From Citrobacter werkmanii NBRC 105721 (GTDB lineage Bacteria; Pseudomonadota; Gammaproteobacteria; Enterobacterales; Enterobacteriaceae): DNA of 64,000 nucleotides. Each line of letters starts with the position of its first letter. The stretch's first letter is position 1. Shown in pieces: positions 54,688 through 61,700 of the stretch. Under the pieces are notes generated by a model, which was given only the letters and a program-made list of their open reading frames with translations, made no database searches and had not been told where the DNA came from. A program made the translations under genes and the position numbers. The stretch covers positions 363,598-427,597 of the forward strand of contig BBMW01000013.1 in the NCBI GenBank assembly GCA_000759755.1. The letters are read 5' to 3'.

Positions 54688-55562
54688 GTTTTGATCCGAC
54701 GGGTTACACCTGGGTTCACGAACATCTGCATATCGATCTCTCCGGGTTCAAGAATAACCTTGATTGCCGGTTAGATCAGTACGACCTCATTTGCCAGGAG
54801 ATGAAGGATCTCCGGGCGTTAGGTGTCAGCAACATTATTGAGATGACCAACCGCTATATGGGGCGTAATCCGCAATTCATGCTCGACCTGATGCGCGATA
54901 CCGGCATCAACGTGATGGCCTGCACAGGCTATTATCAGGATGCTTTTTTCCCCGAGCATGTTGCGACACGTAGCGTGGAACAGCTCGCGCAAGAGATGAT
55001 CGATGAGATTATCATCGGTATCGATGGCACCGAGTTGCAGGCTGGAATTATCGCGGAAATCGGCTCCAGTGAAGGAGTGATTACGCCGCTTGAAGAGAAG
55101 GTTTTTATCGCCGCAGCACGCGCGCATAACGAAACCGGACGCCCCATTTCGACCCATACCTCTTTTAGCACCATGGGACTGGAACAACTGACCCTGCTGA
55201 GGACGTACGGCGTTGACCTTTCTCGCGTAACCGTTGGTCACTGCGATTTGAAAGATAACCTCGACAATATTTTACGCATGATCGATCTCGGCGCGTATGT
55301 GCAGTTCGATACCATCGGTAAAAACAACTATTACCCGGACGAGAAACGCATTGGCATGCTGCACGCGCTACGCAATCGTGGGCTGCTAAATCGCGTGATG
55401 CTCTCTATGGACATTACCCGCCGCTCGCATTTAAAAGCCAATGGCGGCAATGGCTATGACTATCTGTTAACCACTTTTATCCCACAGTTGCGCCAGTCAG
55501 GATTCAGCCAGGCCGATGTGGACACGATGTTACGTGATAACCCCTCACAATTTTTCCAATAA
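54684..55562 (+). CDS. php: Phosphotriesterase homology protein
   Basis: Binuclear-zinc amidohydrolase-fold protein of 292 residues (also called YhfV). The HxH motif is in [17 protein letters not shown]. The bridging acid is probably Glu in [13 protein letters not shown], where true phosphotriesterases use a carbamylated lysine. Histidines in ISTHTSF and VGHCDLKD and the aspartate in [10 protein letters not shown] complete the site. Php relatives act as lactonases or phosphoesterases; its substrate here is unknown. It overlaps yhfW by four bases (ATGA) and leads into yhfU after ten. Confidence 0.92.
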   Translation: MSFDPTGYTWVHEHLHIDLSGFKNNLDCRLDQYDLICQEMKDLRALGVSNIIEMTNRYMGRNPQFMLDLMRDTGINVMACTGYYQDAFFPEHVATRSVEQLAQEMIDEIIIGIDGTELQAGIIAEIGSSEGVITPLEEKVFIAAARAHNETGRPISTHTSFSTMGLEQLTLLRTYGVDLSRVTVGHCDLKDNLDNILRMIDLGAYVQFDTIGKNNYYPDEKRIGMLHALRNRGLLNRVMLSMDITRRSHLKANGGNGYDYLLTTFIPQLRQSGFSQADVDTMLRDNPSQFFQ

Positions 55563-55572
55563 GGACAGAATC

Positions 55573-55926
55573 ATGAAAAAGATTGGCGTTGCTGGCTTAC
55601 AACGTGAGCAGATTAAAAAGACCATCGAAACCGCCGCCCCTGGCTGCTTTGAGGTGTCCATTTATAACGATATGGAAGCGGCGATGAAGGTGAAATCCGG
55701 GCAACTGGATTACTACATCGGCGCTTGTAACACCGGCGCGGGCGCAGCACTGTCGATTGCCATTGCGGTGATTGGCTACAACAAAAGCTGCACTATCGCC
55801 AGGCCGGGTATTAAGGCGAAAGACGAACATATCGCAAAAATGGTTGCGGAAGGGAAAGTGGCTTTTGGCCTCTCCGTCGAACATGTTGAACATGCGATAC
55901 CGATGCTGGTTAACCATCTGAAATAA
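55573..55926 (+). CDS. yhfU: DUF2620 protein YhfU
   Basis: A 117-residue small cytosolic protein starting MKKIGVAGLQREQIKKTI. The fold looks alpha/beta (KKIGVAGLQ, QLDYYIGACNTGAGAALSIA, VEHVEHAIPMLVNHLK), reminiscent of PTS IIB-like or small Rossmann proteins, but I cannot place it further than DUF2620. The frame opening at 55516 overlaps php and is rejected. It directly precedes the membrane protein yhfT (five to eleven bases), so a soluble partner of that protein is a fair guess. Confidence 0.85.
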   Translation: MKKIGVAGLQREQIKKTIETAAPGCFEVSIYNDMEAAMKVKSGQLDYYIGACNTGAGAALSIAIAVIGYNKSCTIARPGIKAKDEHIAKMVAEGKVAFGLSVEHVEHAIPMLVNHLK

Positions 55927-55937
55927 AAGGCATGACT

Positions 55938-57242
55938 ATGGATCTGTACATTCAGATTGTGCTGGTGGCCTGCCTGACCGGCATGACGTCACTTCTGGCG
56001 CATCGCTCGGCGGCTGTCTTTCATGACGGTATCCGTCCGATTCTGCCGCAGCTGATCGAGGGATACATGAACCGCCGCGAGGCGGGAAGTATCGCGTTTG
56101 GTCTGAGTATCGGTTTTGTGGCGTCGGTGGGGATCTCTTTTACCCTAAAAACAGGTTTGCTTAACGCCTGGCTGCTGTTCCTGCCAACGGACATTCTCGG
56201 TGTGCTGGCGATGAACAGCCTGCTGGCGTTCGGTCTGGGCGCTATCTGGGGCGTATTGATTCTGACCTGCCTCCTGCCGGTAAACCATCTGCTCACGGCG
56301 TTGCCGGTTGATGTGCTGGGTAGCCTCGGCGAGCTGAGTTCTCCGGTGGTTTCTGCATTCGCACTCTTCCCGCTGGTGGCGATTTTTTACCAGTTTGGCT
56401 GGAAGCACAGCATTGTCGCCGCGGTAGTGGTACTGATGACCCGTGTGGTGGTCGTGCGTTACTTCCCGCATCTGAACCCGGAATCCATTGAGATCTTCGT
56501 CGGGATGATGATGCTGTTGGCCATCGCCATTACGCATGATATTCGCCATCGTGGTGATGACGAGATAGATGCCAGCGGGTTATCGGTCTTTGAAGAGAGA
56601 ACTTCGCGGATTATTAAAAACCTGCCGTACATCGCCATTGTCGGCGCGTTGATTGCCGCCGTCGCCAGTATGAAGATTTTCGCCGGCAGTGAAGTTTCGA
56701 TTTTTACGCTGGAAAAAGCTTACTCGGCGGGAATTACGCCGGAGCAATCGCAGACACTGGTTAACCAGGCGGCATTGGCGGAATTTATGCGCGGGCTGGG
56801 TTTTGTGCCAATGATTGCGACAACCGCGCTGGCGACGGGTGTTTATGCGGTAGCTGGCTTCACGTTCGTCTATTCCGTTGGCTACCTGGCGCCGAACCCG
56901 TGGATTGCGGCAATCCTTGGCGCTATCGTGATTTCAGCGGAAGTGCTGCTGCTGCGTTCGATTGGCAAATGGCTGGGACGGTATCCGTCAGTGCGTAACG
57001 CGTCGGACAATATTCGTAATGCCATGAATATGCTGATGGAAATGGCGCTGTTGGTCGGCTCGATTTTTGCCGCTATCAAGATGGCTGGCTACACCGGCTT
57101 CTCAATTGCGGTGGCGATTTACTTCCTCAACGAATCGATAGGGCGTCCGGTTCAGAAGATGGCGGCCCCGGTCGTGGCGGTGATGATCACCGGTATTGTG
57201 CTGAATATTCTCTACTGGTTTGGACTGTTTGTTCCGGCTTGA
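55938..57242 (+). CDS. yhfT: Putative inner-membrane transporter YhfT
   Basis: A 434-residue protein with about ten to twelve hydrophobic segments. Examples are YIQIVLVACLTGMTSLLAH at the start, LGVLAMNSLLAFGLGAIWG, and a C-terminal AVMITGIVLNILYWFGLFVP. The start MDLYIQIVLVAC is taken to match E. coli; an ATG six bases earlier is possible. It shows no ATPase or PTS phospho-sites. With YhfU and the enzyme genes around it, it probably imports the operon's substrate, which is not known. Confidence 0.87.
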   Translation: MDLYIQIVLVACLTGMTSLLAHRSAAVFHDGIRPILPQLIEGYMNRREAGSIAFGLSIGFVASVGISFTLKTGLLNAWLLFLPTDILGVLAMNSLLAFGLGAIWGVLILTCLLPVNHLLTALPVDVLGSLGELSSPVVSAFALFPLVAIFYQFGWKHSIVAAVVVLMTRVVVVRYFPHLNPESIEIFVGMMMLLAIAITHDIRHRGDDEIDASGLSVFEERTSRIIKNLPYIAIVGALIAAVASMKIFAGSEVSIFTLEKAYSAGITPEQSQTLVNQAALAEFMRGLGFVPMIATTALATGVYAVAGFTFVYSVGYLAPNPWIAAILGAIVISAEVLLLRSIGKWLGRYPSVRNASDNIRNAMNMLMEMALLVGSIFAAIKMAGYTGFSIAVAIYFLNESIGRPVQKMAAPVVAVMITGIVLNILYWFGLFVPA

Positions 57243-57255
57243 GGAGGCGTAAAAA

Positions 57256-58356
57256 ATGAAAACATTCCCTCTGCAAAGCCTGACGCTCGCAGAAGCGCAG
57301 CAGAAGCAGTTTGCGCTGGTGGATACGCTCTGCCGTCACTTTCCCGGCGCTGATTTTCTGGCCGGAGGTGACTTGGGACTGGTGCCGGGGCTGAATCAGC
57401 CTCGGGTGACGCAGCGTGTGGAAAAAGTGCTGGCCGAGGCATTTCATGCTGAGGCCGGTGTGTTGGTTCAGGGGGCTGGTACCGGTGCGATACGCGCCGG
57501 ACTGGCGGCGCTGCTCAAACCCGGCCAGCGACTGCTGGTTCATAATGCGCCCGTTTACCCCACAACACAGGTACTCATCGAGCAGATGGGCATTACTCTG
57601 GTCAGGGCAGATTTCAACTGCCTCCCGGAAATCACACGGGTTATTACGCAGCATCGCCCGGATGCCGCGCTGGTGCAACATACGCGTCAGCAGCCGCAGG
57701 ATCGTTACATTTTAACCGAGGTACTGGCGGAGATTGCGCGCTGCGGCGTACCGACGTTAACCGATGATAACTACGCCGTCATGAAGGTAGACGGTATCGG
57801 CTGTGAACATGGGGCGACGCTGTCTACATTTTCCTGCTTCAAGCTCTTTGGCCCGGAGGGAGTTGGGGCGGTTATCGGCAAGGCGGAGGTTATCGCCAGA
57901 ATCCGTGCGACTCTCTATTCCGGCGGCAGCCAGATTCAGGGGGCGCAGGCCCTGGAGGTGCTTCGTGGTTTGGTTTTCGCTCCGGTGATGCATGCGGTAC
58001 AGGCTGGCGTTTCTGAACGATTGCTGACGCTACTCAATAGCGGCGTGATACCTGAGGTGAAAAAGGCGGTTATTGCCAATGCCCAGTCGAAGGTGCTAAT
58101 TGTTGAGTTTCATCAGCCAATTGCCGCCCGCGTACTGGAAGCGGCGCAAGAGAAAGGCGCATTACCGTACCCGGTGGGGGCAGAGTCGAAATATGAGATC
58201 CCTCCTCTGTTTTATCGTCTTTCCGGGACGTTTCGCGAAGCAAATCCGTCGCTGGGCGATTATGCGATTCGTATTAATCCAAACCGGAGTGGAGAAGAGA
58301 CCGTACTACGTATTTTGCGTGAGAGCGTGAATGCGATAGCATATGAATGGGCATAG
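57256..58356 (+). CDS. yhfS: PLP-dependent aminotransferase/SelA-like protein YhfS
   Basis: A 366-residue fold-type I pyridoxal-phosphate enzyme. The cofactor phosphate loop is in LVQGAGTGAIRAGLAALLKP, the aspartate block in VPTLTDDNYAVMKVDG, and the Schiff-base lysine in LSTFSCFKLFGPEGVGAV. The C-terminal NPNRSGEETVLRILRES matches E. coli YhfS. Relatives of this type act as aminotransferases, lyases or selenocysteine-synthase-like enzymes; its substrate is unknown. It is the last gene of the yhf operon and is followed by a terminator. Confidence 0.9.
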   Translation: MKTFPLQSLTLAEAQQKQFALVDTLCRHFPGADFLAGGDLGLVPGLNQPRVTQRVEKVLAEAFHAEAGVLVQGAGTGAIRAGLAALLKPGQRLLVHNAPVYPTTQVLIEQMGITLVRADFNCLPEITRVITQHRPDAALVQHTRQQPQDRYILTEVLAEIARCGVPTLTDDNYAVMKVDGIGCEHGATLSTFSCFKLFGPEGVGAVIGKAEVIARIRATLYSGGSQIQGAQALEVLRGLVFAPVMHAVQAGVSERLLTLLNSGVIPEVKKAVIANAQSKVLIVEFHQPIAARVLEAAQEKGALPYPVGAESKYEIPPLFYRLSGTFREANPSLGDYAIRINPNRSGEETVLRILRESVNAIAYEWA

Positions 58357-58369
58357 AATCTGAAAATGC

Positions 58370-58397
58370 AAAAAACCGGGAAATACCCGGTTTTTTT
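58370..58397. terminator. Bidirectional terminator between yhfS and yhfL
   Basis: AAAAAACCGGG and CCCGGTTTTTTT arms around AAATA. The A- and T-rich ends serve both convergent transcripts. Confidence 0.9.
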
Positions 58398-58418
58398 GTA
58401 TCTGCGCAATAACGTCTA

Positions 58419-58589
58419 TTACTGATCTGCAGCCGGGCCACAGCCACCAATAATTTTAGAAATTGAAATTGCCGGATGCAGGAAATAATCGTAGCTGCAG
58501 TTGTTTTTTTTGTTTTCGATATGACCAGTACATGCAGTCAGTGTAGCCAGAACCCCAGCGACAATGGTGATTTTTGCAAATTTAAACAT
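58419..58589 (-). CDS. yhfL: Small lipoprotein YhfL
   Basis: A 56-residue lipoprotein, starting MFKFAKITIVAGVLATLTAC with the lipobox cysteine at residue 20. The mature part, TGHIENKKNNCSYDYFLHPA followed by ISISKIIGGCGPAADQ, closely matches E. coli YhfL. The threonine at +2 predicts outer-membrane sorting. Two further cysteines (31, 50) may pair. Function is unknown. It lies alone between the yhf operon and the bigA-like gene, on the minus strand, with a perfect inverted repeat upstream at 58620-58638. Confidence 0.9.
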   Translation of the reverse strand: MFKFAKITIVAGVLATLTACTGHIENKKNNCSYDYFLHPAISISKIIGGCGPAADQ

Positions 58590-58619
58590 GTTAAAAATCC
58601 TTGTTAGATATCTATTTTA

Positions 58620-58638
58620 AAATGGATGAAATCCATTT
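58620..58638. promoter_or_regulatory. Inverted repeat upstream of yhfL
   Basis: AAATGGAT (58620-58627) and ATCCATTT (58631-58638) are perfect 8-bp arms with a 3-base centre, 30 bases upstream of the yhfL start. It could be an operator or a leader hairpin; I know of no regulator for it. Confidence 0.35.
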
Positions 58639-58737
58639 CTCGGCGGTTAGGATATCAACTAAAATAAAACTTAAGTAGTCCAGAAAAGGACTTGGTAATT
58701 TTTATATAAAACATACAGTTAGTGAATTGTTTTTAAA

Positions 58738-58773
58738 TTAAAACAGCCTGGTATTAATAAGTAATACCAGGCT
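58738..58773 (-). terminator. Terminator of the bigA-like gene
   Basis: Minus-strand stem AGCCTGGTATTA / TAATACCAGGCT (12 bp, perfect) with a T-rich tail (GTTTTAATTT). It lies 15 bases beyond the autotransporter stop. Confidence 0.75.
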
Positions 58774-58787
58774 ACTGGTTTAATTTA

Positions 58788-61700
58788 TTAGCGGAATGTT
58801 TTTCTGAAATTCAACATAAAACCTTTATCGCTGATGTTGTCCTCTTTCCACTGGTAAGCATCCAGATTCAGGCTGGCGTCTTTGGTGCTGTATTTCACGC
58901 CGATGGTTGCCAGACCATTAACGCCGCCGCCTTTTTGACCGTTATCCACGCCGAACGATTGACCCGCCGCACCCTGTAATGACGCTGTACGCTGGCTCTT
59001 GCTGTAGCTCAGGTTCGGGCCGCCTTCCAGGGTAGCGGTGGCGCTCCAGCCGTCTTTCCCGGCGTAATCCAGCTTCATACCCACAATGGAATCCACCGCT
59101 GTTTCGCTGCCAGAGTTCATCGACAGGTTAAAATCGCCAGCGTTGCGCTCTTTGTAGCCATCTTCCATGGTGTGACGGAATTTCACTCCGGCATACGGCG
59201 TCACTTTCAGCGCATCGCCCATCATGGTGAAAGTTTTCGCTCCTTCGCTGCGAAGCTCAAGATACTGCTGACGTGCGTCGGAATCCGCCACCTTGTTGGT
59301 GTCGCCATATGAGACAGAACGGCTGCTGTCGAGGTTGTGCACGTCATAACGCAGGCTGTTGTTCCACGCCAGACCTTCATCAAACGCCATGCTGTGCTTC
59401 AGACCAAAGAACTGACTGTAGCCGCCGGTCAGGCCGTTATCGCCCGCGGTTTTCGAACCGTCGCCATCCAGACGCGCAATACCGTACTCCAGCGTCAGAT
59501 TCTGGCTGGCGGTGAGATCCAACGTCTGGCGTAATGCCAGCATGTCGTACTGGGTATCGTTGCCCAGCTCAGCGCGTGGGTCGCCTTTCGCTACGACGTT
59601 GAACGCTAAACCATCTTTGATCTGCGGTGCAGCGTCGGCCAGCATGGTAAAGCGGTTGCTGAGTACACGCGCTTCACGGAATACCGTGGTGGCCTGACTG
59701 CCGCTTACCTGTTTCAGCGCGCTGTTCAGCTCAGCAGTGGTGCTTACGTTAAGGCTGGTGTACAGCTCGTTGTTGGTGTAACCAGCGTCCAGCGCACTCG
59801 CCACGCCAGAAACGCTGGCGTCGGTGGCCACGTCGGCATAGGCGTTTTTGGTCATGGTGACATCAACGTTGCCGTCGCTGTCCTGGCTACCCTGGGCGTT
59901 CCACACTACGCTGGTGGATGTGATGTTGTCCGCACCCTGGATATTGCTGCCGGTGAAGGCGTTATCCACCACCACGGTGGTCTCCGCCGTGCCGCTGGTA
60001 AAACCGGTATCCACCTTCACGTTGTCACCAATCACCAGATTATTGGCTTTCAGCGTACCGGAACTGCCATCGGCGTTGGTGCCGACAATATAGTTGGAGA
60101 TCTGCTGCGGCGCGTTTGGATCCGCTGGCGGCGTGGGGATGCTGCCCTCGGTTGGGGCGGTAGCCGCATCTGGGATAACGATGTCTGCCGTACCGTTGTG
60201 GTCATCCAGCGTACCGGTGGTGCCCGGTGCGTAGATGTCGCAGCCGCTGTCGCACAGCAGGTTGATTTCACCGTTGTTAATGATGGCTTTGGTCTGGCCG
60301 CCAAACGCATACGAGTCATCGGCGTAAACGTTGATCACGCCGTCTGCGGCGTTGTTAATAGTGGTGGCTTTACCGTTGCCTTTGATACCGATAAGCCCGG
60401 TGCCGTTGGTGCCGTCCTCCTTGCCCTGCTCAGTACCGACGTTGATGGTGCCGCTGTTGACCAGGTTGATTACATAGCTGCTGGTGCCGCCGCTAATCGC
60501 CACGGCGTTATCGCCCTGCACGTTGATAGTGCCCTGGTTGCCAAAGTTATAGCCGCGGCCCAGGTTAATCAGCGGCGCATCCGGGTTAATACCGTTGATC
60601 ACGCCGGTTTCGGTGTTCCAGATCCATTTGGGGTCATTGCTGCCGTTGACCGTGGTGATGGCGCTGTAACCGTTAGTGGCGGTGATGGTGCCGCTGTTCA
60701 CCTGGGTCAGCGAATCATTGGCGCGTGTCAGGTTGATAATGGTGTTCTCGCCGCCTTCCACCGCGCTTCCGCTGTTGGCAAGCGTTGCGCCCTGCTGGTT
60801 ATAGAAGTAGAAGCTACCACTGACCAGCGATTTGCCATCTTCCGCCACCGTCATATCGCCGGTGTTGACGATTTCTTGCTGGTAGCTGCCGCCCACGATG
60901 GAGCCGGTAAAATCACCGTCATTGTAGAAAGTAACGTCGCCGTTAAGGGTTAACAGATCAGTGGTGATGCTGCCGCCCTCTTCATTGAAGAGGCTGTGCC
61001 AGGTGGAAATAGCATCCGCGTCCAGCGTCCCGTAGTTGGCCAGCGCGTTAGCCCCGCCGTTAATCGTCAGGGTGCCGTTGACGGTAAGTGAAGCGCCAGC
61101 CTCGTTGTACAACCAGCCCCCGCTAACGTCCACATCACCGTTCAGGGTTTCAGTACCGTAGTTTGCCAGCGTACCATTGGTGAAGAAACCCGCGTCAGAA
61201 GTCTGGGTGTCGCTGTCGCCGCTGCCAGGCAGGGACTGAATCCAGATTTTATCCGTTGGTGCGTCGCCCATATGGGAATCAGCGTCATCCATCGGGCTGC
61301 CGTTAAGGTTGATGGAGCCGTTATTGATGATGTAGCTGGAACTGTCGCTCAGAAACGCCTGGCCGTAATCGGCGTCGATGTTAATCACACCGGTAGTGTC
61401 ATTGATGACGACGCCGCCGTTGAGCGCCGCCATGCCGACCAACTCGTTTGCCTGGCCTTCAACGCCCTCATCGGCGGTCAGGGTGATCATACCCTGGTTA
61501 ATCGCGGTGCCACCGTTGAGCGCCATCATACCGAACCCGGCGTTGTTGACAGTAATGTTGCCGGTGTTGATGGCGGTGGCGTCGCCGTCACCATCGGTGG
61601 AGCCAGCGACCATCCCCGAACTGGTGAGATAAAGCTGCGATGGTTTCCAGTAATTTGTGTCGGTGATGTTATTTTCATCATCCAGCGTCGGAACAAAGCC

